This document shows, in pieces, positions 16,792 to 24,611 of a stretch of 64,000 nt of DNA. A model generated the notes under the pieces. It was not told where the DNA came from, searched no databases, and worked only from the letters and a program-made list of their open reading frames with translations. Both the position numbers and the translations under genes were made by a program. The stretch's first letter is position 1. Every line of letters begins with the position of its first letter. Source of the stretch: Thalassococcus halodurans (GTDB lineage: Bacteria; Pseudomonadota; Alphaproteobacteria; Rhodobacterales; Rhodobacteraceae); contig NZ_FNUZ01000001.1 in NCBI RefSeq assembly GCF_900108225.1, positions 186,001 through 250,000 on the forward strand. Reading direction: 5' to 3'.

Positions 16792-16993
16792 AACCTTTTC
16801 CCTTTTTGGGCACTTAAGGGCATTCGTGACAAAACCGTTTGTCAGCCCCCCGGTGATCAGATGCGCCCATCAATGCGTGGCTTCAAGGGTAAAGCGACGG
16901 AAATAGCTGCAAATTTGACGTTTTGCCGCTTGAAAGCGCGTCTGCCCAAGTTTACCTTGCGCATTCGATAAATGTACCGAAAGGACCAAAACC
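16792..16993. promoter_or_regulatory. Divergent promoter region, Ala-rich gene and infC
   Basis: A 202-bp gap between divergent starts. It must hold both promoters, but I cannot place -10/-35 boxes with confidence. The infC ribosome site AAGGA is at 16981-16985. Confidence 0.4.
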
Positions 16994-17536
16994 ATAGCCC
17001 GCAGACCGCATAATGCGCCGCCCCAACGCGAAACTGGCCCCCGTGTCAATGATCGTATCCGCGTCCCCGAAGTTCGCCTGATTGGCGCTGAAGGGGAAAA
17101 CATCGGAGTCGTGACTCCGGCACGTGCCATGGAGCTTGCTGACGAAGCGGGTCTCGATCTGGTCGAGATTTCGCCGAACGCAACGCCGCCCGTGTGTAAG
17201 ATCATGGACTTTGGCAAGTTCAAGTACGAACAGCAAAAGCGTGAGGCCGAAGCGCGCAAAAAGCAAAAGATCATCGAGGTCAAAGAGGTCAAGTTCCGTC
17301 CGAACACTGACACGCATGACTACGAAGTCAAAATGCGCAACGTGTATAAGTTTCTGGAAAACGGTGACAAAGTGAAGGTCACTTTGCGGTTCCGTGGTCG
17401 CGAAATGGCCCACCAGAACCTCGGTCGCGATCTGCTGGAACGCGTGGCAGAAGACGTCAAGGAATTGGGCAAGATCGAAAACATGCCCAAGATGGAAGGC
17501 CGTCAGATGGTCATGATGATCGGTCCGAACAAGTAA
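16994..17536 (+). CDS. infC: Translation initiation factor IF-3 with AUA start codon
   Basis: Ribosomal factor that proofreads the initiator codon and keeps the subunits apart. Reading from the ATA at 16994 gives 180 residues, the usual IF-3 length, beginning with the conserved [20 protein letters not shown] and [16 protein letters not shown]. No ATG, GTG or TTG occurs in this frame between the upstream stop (16931-16933) and the GTG at 17111, which would delete about 39 residues of the N-terminal domain. AAGGA at 16981-16985 sits 8 nt before ATA. A rare start codon is the known basis of IF-3 autoregulation in E. coli (AUU). It is preceded by a divergent gene and ends in its own terminator. 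Confidence 0.95.
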   Translation: MARRPHNAPPQRETGPRVNDRIRVPEVRLIGAEGENIGVVTPARAMELADEAGLDLVEISPNATPPVCKIMDFGKFKYEQQKREAEARKKQKIIEVKEVKFRPNTDTHDYEVKMRNVYKFLENGDKVKVTLRFRGREMAHQNLGRDLLERVAEDVKELGKIENMPKMEGRQMVMMIGPNK

Positions 17537-17559
17537 TCGGGACGGTTCAGAATTTCGGG

Positions 17560-17587
17560 AAAGGCACGCGTTTTGCGTGCCTTTTTT
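17560..17587 (+). terminator. infC: Terminator of infC
   Basis: Stem AAGGCACGC (17561-17569) with GCGTGCCTT (17575-17583), a 5-nt loop and a run of six T at 17582-17587. It is a classical intrinsic terminator 24 nt after the stop. Confidence 0.9.
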
Positions 17588-17591
17588 GTTT

Positions 17592-17651
17592 GGGGCTTTG
17601 CCCCCTTGGCCTCTGGCCAATTCCCCCAAGGTATTTGGGGAAAGAAAATAC
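17592..17651. repeat. 60-bp triple-hairpin intergenic repeat, copy 2
   Basis: Hairpins at 17592-17604, 17606-17620 and 17624-17640, then the A-rich tail. It matches copy 1 (1762-1821) at 55 of 60 positions. It lies directly beside the infC terminator and abuts the stop codon of the convergent molybdopterin-binding gene (17652). Confidence 0.85.
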
Positions 17652-18653
17652 CTAGTCTGAATTGGCGTTGCGCAGACGGCCCCGCAGCGGGATGTCTTTC
17701 AGCAGACCGCCAACCCCCATCGCCGCGATGTCATCCGGCGTAACGGTGACGCCGCAGAGGATTCGTTCCAGAACCCAGTCCGCGCCATTCAATGCAGGCG
17801 AGCGAGCGCAGCCGGGCAGCCCGATCACCGGTTTGCCGTTCAATTCACCGAAGAACAGCAAGTTGCCGGGGTCGACCGGCATGCCGAAATGGTGAACTAC
17901 CCCGCCTGCACGCACGACCGCCTCGGGCGCGGTATCACGGATGTCGGAGGTGGCAGAACCGGTGAGGATGAACAGCACCTCTGCGTCCGACGCCAACAGC
18001 GCGTTTGCAATCTGGTCTTCGTGGTGGCCGACAAGGCATTTATCCCCCAAAGACACCCCGAGCCGCGCCAGTCGTTCGGCAATCGCCTTATGGCCTTTTT
18101 CGCCATTCTCATCGCCGATTGTACTTTGGATCAGATCGGCGGTTTCATATTGCGGGGCGCGCATCGAAATTGCGTCCCGTGCAGCGGCACAGGCCGCATC
18201 GAGCGCTGTTTCCGGCACCGCATAAGCGATGATTTTGACCGTCGCGACCATATCTTTGGGCTCAAGCCGCTGCCATTCGGGCACCGTGGCCACGGTGATC
18301 ATCGGGTGGATGCGATTCAGCGCATGGATTTTCGTTGCATCGACCTGAGCGATCCCAGCGATGCGCGAGGTGACATTGACCCGCCCCGTTGCGGCGACCC
18401 CCAAGGCGATCTGGGCCGCTTCGGGATCGGGGACCAGCGCCTTGGCCAGTCTGTCAGCGGCTTCGTCTTCGGGCACATCGCGTGCCTCGAATATCGCGAC
18501 AGTGACCTGGGTCAGGCCTTCGGTGCGCAGGGTTTCGATGTCATCGTCGGTCAGTTCCTTGCCTTTGCGCAGCCGCCGCCCGTTGGACAACGGGCAGGAA
18601 TGCGCAAGGATACCGCCCTTGGCCTGATCAAGCGGGACTGGTCCGAATTTCAT
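17652..18653 (-). CDS. Molybdopterin-binding (MoCF fold) protein
   Basis: Protein of 333 residues with a MoeA/MogA-like molybdopterin-binding fold in its C-terminal half. EVLFILTGSATSDIRDTAPEAV and HHFGMPVDPGNLLFFGELNGKPVIGLPGCARSP match the conserved MoCF_biosynth segments (TGG, SxGD and PGxP regions in variant form). The N-terminal part is the extension seen in annotated molybdopterin-binding proteins, not a full MoeA. Its ATG overlaps the XdhC-family stop by 4 nt, so the two probably act together in finishing or inserting the molybdenum cofactor of a xanthine dehydrogenase-type enzyme. No such enzyme lies in this window. There is no signal peptide. Confidence 0.85.
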   Translation of the reverse strand: MKFGPVPLDQAKGGILAHSCPLSNGRRLRKGKELTDDDIETLRTEGLTQVTVAIFEARDVPEDEAADRLAKALVPDPEAAQIALGVAATGRVNVTSRIAGIAQVDATKIHALNRIHPMITVATVPEWQRLEPKDMVATVKIIAYAVPETALDAACAAARDAISMRAPQYETADLIQSTIGDENGEKGHKAIAERLARLGVSLGDKCLVGHHEDQIANALLASDAEVLFILTGSATSDIRDTAPEAVVRAGGVVHHFGMPVDPGNLLFFGELNGKPVIGLPGCARSPALNGADWVLERILCGVTVTPDDIAAMGVGGLLKDIPLRGRLRNANSD

Positions 18654-19618
18654 ACGCCAAGCCTTAGTGCACTGGTGATTTGCGCCATGATTGAAACTGC
18701 GATTTCAGACGGGCCCGCCGCGCCGATGTTGAGCCCCACAGGGCCGTGGATGCGGGCGATTTGATCGTCTGTGTAGCCAGCCTTGCCCAGACGCTCGACA
18801 CGTTTGGCGTGGGTTCGGGTTGACCCCAAAGCACCGATATAAAAGCATTTTGACGTCAGCGCGCGTTCCAGAGCCGGATCATCCAGTTTGGGATCATGGG
18901 TCAGCAGAACCAAGGCCGTACGCGTGTCCAAACCGATTTCATCGACGGCGTCGTCCGGCCAGTCGGTCAGGATGGTTTCACCGGGGAAACGGGCCTCGGA
19001 CGCGAAGGCTTCGCGCGGGTCGATGATGTAGGGATCATAGCCGGTGATGCGGGCCATTTTGACCAGCGCCTGCGCGATATGCACCGCACCAACAATCACC
19101 ATACGAAGAGGCGGGTTGTGAATGCCAACAAAGGTTGCCTCGTCATCCTCGAACCCAGAGCGATCCATCGCAAAGCGGCTTTCATGGCCCGAGCGATCCA
19201 GACGGCGGTCGCCGGTATCGGTGTTGATGACGTAAGCGACGGGTTCACGGGCAGCACGGGCCGCGACAAGATCCGCCAGAAGCGGCTCGGGCAATGCCGC
19301 GCCAACCGGTTCGATCCACACGCGGATGGTGCCACCACAGGCCAGACCGACGGCAAAGGCGTCTTCATCGCTGACGCCGAATTCCAGCATCTTGCCGGTG
19401 CCGCTTTCCAGCACGTCCATTGCCTCCATGATGACCGCACCTTCGACGCAGCCACCAGACACAGAGCCCTGAATGTCGCCCTTGCCCGAAATCACGAGCT
19501 GCGATCCAACGCGGCGCGGGGCCGAGCCCCACGTCTGCACGACCGTCGCAAGAACCGCACCTGTCCCGTCCTGATGCCACTTTAGGGCAATTTCGGGAAT
19601 TTGATCGAAGTTATCCAT
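18650..19618 (-). CDS. XdhC/CoxI-family molybdoenzyme maturation protein
   Basis: Protein of 322 residues. The N-terminal XdhC_CoxI domain includes TVVQTWGSAPRRVGSQLVIS and GSVSGGCVEGAV; a C-terminal Rossmann-like XdhC_C domain runs from about 175 (MVIVGAVHIAQALVKMARITGYDP) to the end (HGPVGLNIGAAGPSEIAVSI). XdhC proteins bind molybdenum cofactor, help its sulfuration and pass it to xanthine dehydrogenase-family apoenzymes. It heads a two-gene unit with the molybdopterin-binding protein (ATGA overlap). The start has GGGGGAGG upstream. Confidence 0.92.
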   Translation of the reverse strand: MDNFDQIPEIALKWHQDGTGAVLATVVQTWGSAPRRVGSQLVISGKGDIQGSVSGGCVEGAVIMEAMDVLESGTGKMLEFGVSDEDAFAVGLACGGTIRVWIEPVGAALPEPLLADLVAARAAREPVAYVINTDTGDRRLDRSGHESRFAMDRSGFEDDEATFVGIHNPPLRMVIVGAVHIAQALVKMARITGYDPYIIDPREAFASEARFPGETILTDWPDDAVDEIGLDTRTALVLLTHDPKLDDPALERALTSKCFYIGALGSTRTHAKRVERLGKAGYTDDQIARIHGPVGLNIGAAGPSEIAVSIMAQITSALRLGV

Positions 19619-19689
19619 GGTCTCGGGCCTCCCCCTGCCTGTTTAGACCTGTCTGACAGTGCTGTCTGCCCCTTCCAAAGTGCAACCCG

Positions 19690-20862
19690 TTAAGTTTGTC
19701 GGGTCACATCAAATCCATAGAGCCAATCGAACTGATGCAGCATCTGATCGGGGGCAAATCTGCCACCCAACGACAGAACTGTATGGGCCGCGCGGCGGAT
19801 CAAGGGGTTGGACAGATGGAATTTTTTCGCGTTTCCGTTGGCCGTGGCGATGACACGCGGAACGCGTTGCAGGCGACGTTGCTGATACCGCGCCAATCCG
19901 TCTTTCTGGGTCTCGGCCTTCGATAGACTGTCCGCCAGGCACCAGGCATCCTCAAGCGCCATGTTTGCACCCTGCGCCAGAAACGGCAGCGTCGGATGCG
20001 CGGCATCGCCGATCAGGGCCACACCATCGCCAACCCATGTTTTCGCAACCGGGTGGCGATGAAGCCCCCACAGATTGACCTGTTCCACCGCTTGCAAAAG
20101 CGGTTTCGCCCCACCGCCGAAGCCAGCAAATGCACGCCGAAGGTTTTCCGGATCATCCTGATGATGCCAACCGTCATCCGCCCACGCCTGACGCTCTTCG
20201 ACCGCGACGATGTTCACAACCGATCCGTCGCGCAGTGGATAACTGACCATATGACGCCCCGGCCCCATGTGGACCTGTGCCTCAAACGGGTGATGCGTGA
20301 CGTTCGGGACAATCGCACGCCATGCCACCTGCCCTGTGAAAAAGGACTTGGTAGCGGGGTTCAAATGCGGTCTGAGAACGGAATGCAGGCCATCTGCCGC
20401 GACAACCAGATCGGCTTTGGCCACGTCGCCGGATGTAAACTTGATCGTTGCGGGGCTGCCTTCGGTGATTTCCTGCACCACTGCGCCCAGATGAACCGGA
20501 ATACCTGCCTGCCTGACAGCGCGGGCCAGAACCTCGATCAAATCAGCGCGGTGCACCAACAGATATTGCTGATCCTCGGGCAAACGGGACAGGTCCAGTC
20601 GGGTCACTTCGCGACCCTGAGCGTAATCGCGCAGCGACACAGCGCGTGCGCGGGGCGTTTTGTCGAATTCAGGCAAAAGCCCCAATGCGCGCAGAACACA
20701 GACACCATTGGGCGAAATCTGAAGCCCTGCTCCTATCTCGGTCAGCGCATCGGCCTGTTCGTAAACGGTGACCTGTGCGCCGAACCGATGCAACGCCAGC
20801 GCCGAGGCCAGACCGGCGACGCCCCCACCAACAATCGCGATCTGCGTCTTTGACAAATCCAT
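19690..20862 (-). CDS. FAD-dependent aromatic hydroxylase/monooxygenase
   Basis: Group A flavoprotein monooxygenase, 390 residues from the ATG at 20862 (AAAGGG upstream). The TTG-initiated longer form reaching 20919 runs into the dksA terminator. It shows the FAD-binding GGGVAGLASALALHRFG near the N-terminus, the DG-type motif VVAADGLHSVLR, and the second FAD motif ALIGDAAHPTLPFLAQGANMALED. Relatives include salicylate 1-monooxygenase and 3-hydroxybenzoate 6-hydroxylase, but the substrate cannot be fixed. It appears monocistronic, 71 bp upstream of the XdhC-family gene on the same strand. Confidence 0.92.
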   Translation of the reverse strand: MDLSKTQIAIVGGGVAGLASALALHRFGAQVTVYEQADALTEIGAGLQISPNGVCVLRALGLLPEFDKTPRARAVSLRDYAQGREVTRLDLSRLPEDQQYLLVHRADLIEVLARAVRQAGIPVHLGAVVQEITEGSPATIKFTSGDVAKADLVVAADGLHSVLRPHLNPATKSFFTGQVAWRAIVPNVTHHPFEAQVHMGPGRHMVSYPLRDGSVVNIVAVEERQAWADDGWHHQDDPENLRRAFAGFGGGAKPLLQAVEQVNLWGLHRHPVAKTWVGDGVALIGDAAHPTLPFLAQGANMALEDAWCLADSLSKAETQKDGLARYQQRRLQRVPRVIATANGNAKKFHLSNPLIRRAAHTVLSLGGRFAPDQMLHQFDWLYGFDVTRQT

Positions 20863-20918
20863 AAGCCACCCTTTGACAGACTTCCCTGCCCTTAGATCAA
20901 TCCTTGCTGCAAAATGCA

Positions 20919-20945
20919 AAACGCCGAGGACATGCCCCGGCGTTT
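20919..20945 (-). terminator. dksA: Terminator after dksA
   Basis: Stem AAACGCCG/CGGCGTTT with an inner mismatch, then GG/CC and a 5-nt loop. On the minus strand it is followed by a T-rich stretch (TTTTGCATTTT). It separates dksA from the FAD monooxygenase. Confidence 0.8.
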
Positions 20946-20967
20946 CAAATTTCAGTTTCGGATCAGA

Positions 20968-21423
20968 TCAATCGTCGCGGTGAACTTTTTCGCGGCGTTC
21001 GTGCTGTTCCTGTGCTTCCAATGTCATGGTCGCAATCGGGCGTGCGTCAAGGCGCTTGAGGCTGATCGGCTCACCTGTTTTTTCACAGTAACCGAACTCG
21101 CCCTCATCAATGCGGCGCAGTGCTGCGTCGATCTTGGACACCAGTTTGCGCTGGCGGTCACGCGTCCGCAGCTCAAGGGCACGGTCGGTTTCTTCGCTTG
21201 CGCGATCTGTCACATCCGGAATGTTGCGGGTGCTGTCTTGCAGACCCTCAATCGTATCGCGGCTATCCGCGAGCAGTTCGTGTTTCCAGGCAACCAGCTT
21301 ACGCCGAAAATATTCAAGCTGGCGGTCATTCATAAACGGCTCGTCCTCGGCAGGACGGTAATCATCAGGAAGAAAAGATTCAGGCTTCATTTCCGTACCC
21401 TTAGTAATGCCGATTTCTGCCAT
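20968..21423 (-). CDS. dksA: RNA polymerase-binding factor DksA, degenerate zinc finger
   Basis: Secondary-channel RNA polymerase factor acting with ppGpp in the stringent response. It has 151 residues from the ATG at 21423 (GGAGAG upstream); the ATG at 21390, with AAGGG upstream, would give 140. The coiled coil carries the DxxDxA-type tip (PDVTDRASEETDRALELRTRDRQRKL). In the zinc-finger region, GYCEKTGEPISLKRLDARP, the four metal positions are Cys, Thr, Thr and Ala, not four Cys. Zinc binding is therefore probably lost. This single-Cys form is known in Rhodobacter, where a DksA homologue is functional. It is divergent from the MoxR gene. Confidence 0.95.
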   Translation of the reverse strand: MAEIGITKGTEMKPESFLPDDYRPAEDEPFMNDRQLEYFRRKLVAWKHELLADSRDTIEGLQDSTRNIPDVTDRASEETDRALELRTRDRQRKLVSKIDAALRRIDEGEFGYCEKTGEPISLKRLDARPIATMTLEAQEQHERREKVHRDD

Positions 21424-21619
21424 GATAAAAATACTCTCCAGTAAACCGGCTCCCCTACGGCGTGGCATTAAATGAACGTTCACAGGATGTCACTACCGAA
21501 AGGTCGTTTTCTAAGTAAACACACAGTCAAATAACGTTATGGCGCTATTGCGTGCAGCGCTTGCCAATGCCGTCAGGGATGTCTACCTCAGTCAGGACCC
21601 TGAATAAGAGTACTTGACG

Positions 21620-22468
21620 ATGACTGCACGTTTTGACGGAACTGATCGCTATGTTGCCACCGACGACCTAACAGTCGCCGTGAATGCCGCAATCACTTTG
21701 GAACGCCCCCTTTTGGTCAAGGGTGAACCCGGTACCGGCAAAACAGAACTGGCCCGTCAGGTCGCCGACGCTTTGGGCGCCAAGATGTTGGAATGGAACA
21801 TCAAATCCACGACCAAGGCACAACAGGGCCTGTACGAATACGACGCCGTCAGCCGGCTTCGTGACAGTCAGTTGGGCGACGAACGCGTCAATGACGTCAA
21901 GAACTATATCCGCAAGGGCAAACTGTGGCAGGCGTTCGAGGCAGATGAGCGTGTTGTTCTGCTGATCGACGAGGTCGACAAAGCCGATATCGAGTTCCCG
22001 AACGACCTGCTTCAAGAACTCGATAAGATGGAATTTCACGTTTACGAGACCGGCGAAACGATCAAGGCGCAAAACCGCCCGATCGTGATCATCACCTCGA
22101 ACAACGAAAAGGAATTGCCCGACGCTTTCCTGCGCCGCTGCTTTTTCCATTACATCCGTTTTCCCGATCCCGACACGCTGCGCCGTATCGTCGAAGTACA
22201 CCACCCGGGCATCAAACCCGCCCTTCTGACCGAGGCGCTGACGCAGTTCTACGAAGTGCGCGAACAGCCCGGCTTGAAGAAAAAACCGTCGACTTCTGAG
22301 GTTCTGGATTGGCTGAAACTGCTTCTGGCCGAGGATCTGGAGCCCGAAGATCTGAAACGCGATGGCGCGAATGCCCTGCCCAAGCTGCACGGTGCGCTGC
22401 TGAAGAACGAACAGGACGTGCACCTGTTCGAAAGACTCGCGTTCATGGCCCGTCGCCAAGGCCGATAA
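21620..22468 (+). CDS. MoxR-family AAA+ ATPase
   Basis: Cytosolic AAA+ ATPase of the MoxR branch, 282 residues from the ATG at 21620 (AAGAG 9 nt upstream; the TTG at 21614 is less likely). Walker A is G35-EPGTG-K41-T, Walker B is VVLLIDEVDKAD, sensor 1 is IITSNNEKELPDAFLRRC. MoxR ATPases act as chaperones with von Willebrand A domain partners, maturing or inserting cofactors into target complexes. A VWA gene follows at 24612, with the DUF2927 lipoprotein gene between them. The target is unknown. It is close to the CoxD and CbbQ kind of MoxR, but no cox or cbb genes lie nearby. Confidence 0.93.
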   Translation: MTARFDGTDRYVATDDLTVAVNAAITLERPLLVKGEPGTGKTELARQVADALGAKMLEWNIKSTTKAQQGLYEYDAVSRLRDSQLGDERVNDVKNYIRKGKLWQAFEADERVVLLIDEVDKADIEFPNDLLQELDKMEFHVYETGETIKAQNRPIVIITSNNEKELPDAFLRRCFFHYIRFPDPDTLRRIVEVHHPGIKPALLTEALTQFYEVREQPGLKKKPSTSEVLDWLKLLLAEDLEPEDLKRDGANALPKLHGALLKNEQDVHLFERLAFMARRQGR

Positions 22469-22479
22469 GTCCGGCCTTT
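22458..22479 (+). terminator. Weak terminator overlapping the MoxR stop
   Basis: Stem AAGGCCG (22458-22464) and CGGCCTT (22472-22478) spans the stop codon and is followed by only three T. It may attenuate read-through into the long gap that follows. Confidence 0.45.
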
Positions 22480-22780
22480 CGCGCGAAAACACATTCCGCC
22501 GACGTAGATTGTGGCATTGGTGGACACAGGATATTCGGCATTTTATTGCTGAAACTTGTGGTTTTCACCCTACCCCAACCTGCAGTTGTTGCTGAAAAGC
22601 CGCTCAAAACCCTCTGAAAACAAATAACTTTAATAAAACTCAGGGAAGTTGTCGGAAAATTAACAAGCCACGTTTCTCAACCGTGGCGTAATTCCCTGAT
22701 TTTGCCCTATAGTGTCCCAACAGTGGACAAAAAAAACATGGATGTCTTGAACATCCGAATTGAGCAGGCAGGCTTCAAAC
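22480..22780. other. AT-rich gap with hairpins and a promoter-like box
   Basis: This 300-bp stretch is more AT-rich than its surroundings. It holds a GCCACG/CGTGGC hairpin (22667-22687), a TATAGT -10-like box at 22708-22713 without a clear -35, and a 6-bp GGATGT/ACATCC hairpin at 22740-22756 just after an A8 run. A promoter and leader for the DUF2927 unit is plausible. I see no conserved gene here. Confidence 0.4.
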
Positions 22781-23065
22781 GTGTCCGACAACGGTTCTAA
22801 AACGATGTGCATTGCGCGCATCGCCCAAAATATTGTGCCCGCATTGGCAACGCCCAATGACGCGACATCCTGCATGGATTTGCAGGGCACAAAGGCCGTA
22901 TCGGAAACAGGTTTCCTGACAGACAGCACACACTTTCGCCAACCGAAATTTTATGGCTTGGCCGCCGTCACTCTCTGGCTCGTTCGGATGTTCAAAGACA
23001 CGGATAAACGCTGCAAAGGCGCGACTGACGTGTTCAACCTGAGCTTCCAACCCCAGAGTATCTGA
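22781..23065 (+). CDS. Doubtful small ORF upstream of the DUF2927 gene
   Basis: Open frame of 94 residues from a GTG at 22781 (first in-frame ATG at 22805). I recognise no family. The composition is mixed, with two Cys pairs and no signal or membrane segment. Its TGA overlaps the next ATG as TGATG, the same coupling seen at cysG/DUF2849, which is the only argument for it being real. There is no ribosome site and no sign of domain structure. It may equally be untranslated leader of the DUF2927 gene. Confidence 0.2.
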   Translation: MSDNGSKTMCIARIAQNIVPALATPNDATSCMDLQGTKAVSETGFLTDSTHFRQPKFYGLAAVTLWLVRMFKDTDKRCKGATDVFNLSFQPQSI

Positions 23066-24438
23066 TGCGTCGATTTATCCTTCCATTGTATCTGCTGCTG
23101 GGTGCTTGTGTGCCCGTTTCGCCGAACGAAGTGACCACACGTGCCGCCACCATGGCCGAAAGCACTTTGCCCGCGATGAAGACATTTGCGGTGCCCCGCC
23201 CCTACGCGCCCGAGGCATCGAACCGCGATATCGCCCGTGATTTCCTTGATCTGGCCTTCACGCTGGAAAGCGGCCGTGGCCTGACCAAACTTACCCGTTT
23301 CGAAGGCCCGATTCGCATTCGTGTCGCAGGATCGCCGCCGCCGACGCTGCCATCAGACCTGAACCGTGTTGTGCACCGTTTGCGGACCGAAGCACAGATC
23401 GACATCGGATTGTCGCAAGATCGTTCGTCCCAAGTCACGGTCGAGGCTGTGCCGCGTTCGGAAATCCGCCGTTACCTGCCGCAGGCTGCCTGTTTTGTTG
23501 TGCCAAACGTGTCGTCTTTGGCGGAATACGGCAAAGCACGCCGCACGTCTGTCGTGAACTGGTCCCGCATGGATCGCCGCGAACGCGTCGCTGTTTTCAT
23601 CCCCGCAGACGCAAGCCCGCAAGAGGTGCGTGACTGCCTGCACGAAGAACTGGCGCAGGCCATTGGCCCGCTGAACGATCTGTATCGTTTGCCGGATTCT
23701 GTCTTCAACGACGACAACGTCCACACGGTTCTGACTGGGTTCGATATGCTGGTCCTGCGCGCCTATTACGATCCGGCCCTGCGCAACGGCATGTCACAAG
23801 GTGAGGTCGCCCAGCGCCTGCCAGCCATTCTTGCGCGCCTAAACCCGGCTGGCGAACGCATTCCAAGCCGCAACATCTCACGCACACCGCGCGCGTGGAT
23901 CGGTGCCATCCAAACCGCCCTTGGTCCTGTCGCCAGCGATGCGCAGCGTCGTGCCGCAGCCTACGAGGCGCTACAGATCGCGACAGCCATGGGCTGGCAG
24001 GATCACCGTCGTGGGTTTTCGCATTATGCCATGGGCCGCATCCTGCAGTCCGAAGATCCCTCTGCCGCGCAACGCTCGTTCCTTGCGGCGGACAAATTCT
24101 TTGCCGCCTCCCCGCGCACCCGCCTGCACCGCGCTTATGTCGCGTCGCAACTGGCCGCCTTTGCCATCAGCCAGAACCAGCCTGATCAGGCTCTGGAGAT
24201 CCTGCGCCCGCACCTTGACGTGGCAGCCCGCCACGAAAACGCAGCGCTTTTGTCGACCCTCATGCTCTTGCGCGCCGAAGCGCTTGACCTAGGTGGACAA
24301 GTGACCGCAGGGCGCGAAGTACGGGTGGACAGCATCGGCTGGGCAAGATACGGCTTTGGTCCGGATTGGGCCGTCCGCGCAAAGCTGCGCGAGATCGGTT
24401 CCCTTAACCCGCTAAAAGGAAGGATCGGCCGGTTATGA
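23065..24438 (+). CDS. DUF2927 lipoprotein
   Basis: Protein of 457 residues with an N-terminal lipoprotein signal (LLLGAC, lipidated Cys at about 15), so it is probably anchored in the periplasm. The middle part (about 60-260) is the DUF2927 domain, with a metalloprotease-like HEELAQAIGPLND segment that resembles, without fully matching, HExxH: the second His is absent. The C-terminal part (about 290-440) is helical and may be TPR-like (YEALQIATAMG, ARHENAALLSTLMLLRAEAL). It lies between MoxR and VWA genes and overlaps the next small gene by 4 nt, suggesting that it belongs to that MoxR-VWA system on the periplasmic side. Confidence 0.85.
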   Translation: MRRFILPLYLLLGACVPVSPNEVTTRAATMAESTLPAMKTFAVPRPYAPEASNRDIARDFLDLAFTLESGRGLTKLTRFEGPIRIRVAGSPPPTLPSDLNRVVHRLRTEAQIDIGLSQDRSSQVTVEAVPRSEIRRYLPQAACFVVPNVSSLAEYGKARRTSVVNWSRMDRRERVAVFIPADASPQEVRDCLHEELAQAIGPLNDLYRLPDSVFNDDNVHTVLTGFDMLVLRAYYDPALRNGMSQGEVAQRLPAILARLNPAGERIPSRNISRTPRAWIGAIQTALGPVASDAQRRAAAYEALQIATAMGWQDHRRGFSHYAMGRILQSEDPSAAQRSFLAADKFFAASPRTRLHRAYVASQLAAFAISQNQPDQALEILRPHLDVAARHENAALLSTLMLLRAEALDLGGQVTAGREVRVDSIGWARYGFGPDWAVRAKLREIGSLNPLKGRIGRL

Positions 24439-24602
24439 TCGTTATCGCAGCTGCTCTGATTGGGGCCTTGCTTGGGGGCTTTAACGCCAAACGCCGCAAA
24501 GGAAACGCTGCAGATATTGCTCAATACGCCGCAGTCTACGCCATTCTTTTTGCTGTGATCGGCCTGATCATTACCATCGTCATCGAAAAGATCGTGCTGT
24601 AA
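24435..24602 (+). CDS. Small two-helix membrane protein
   Basis: A 55-residue protein starting at the ATG that overlaps the DUF2927 stop (ATGA). It has two hydrophobic helices, IVIAAALIGALLGG and YAAVYAILFAVIGLIITIVI, joined by a basic loop (NAKRRKGNAADIAQ). It is conserved in position in related roseobacters as far as I recall, where it is often mislabelled apolipoprotein acyltransferase; it is far too short for that. It may anchor or couple the DUF2927 lipoprotein and the VWA protein encoded 9 nt downstream. Its function is unknown. Confidence 0.8.
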   Translation: MIVIAAALIGALLGGFNAKRRKGNAADIAQYAAVYAILFAVIGLIITIVIEKIVL

Positions 24603-24611
24603 GAACAGGGC

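Noticed and set aside
15700-16971. Plus-strand frame of 423 codons, very rich in Cys, Gly, Arg and Ser, opposite the Ala-rich gene
   Set aside because: It is the antisense of GCN/GAN-rich repeat codons, which reads as Cys/Arg/Ser. The minus-strand frame has a good ribosome site, a membrane helix and a normal C-terminal domain; this one has none.
22309-22617. Plus-strand frame running past the end of the MoxR gene
   Set aside because: It starts inside the MoxR coding sequence in another frame and has no domain or ribosome site.
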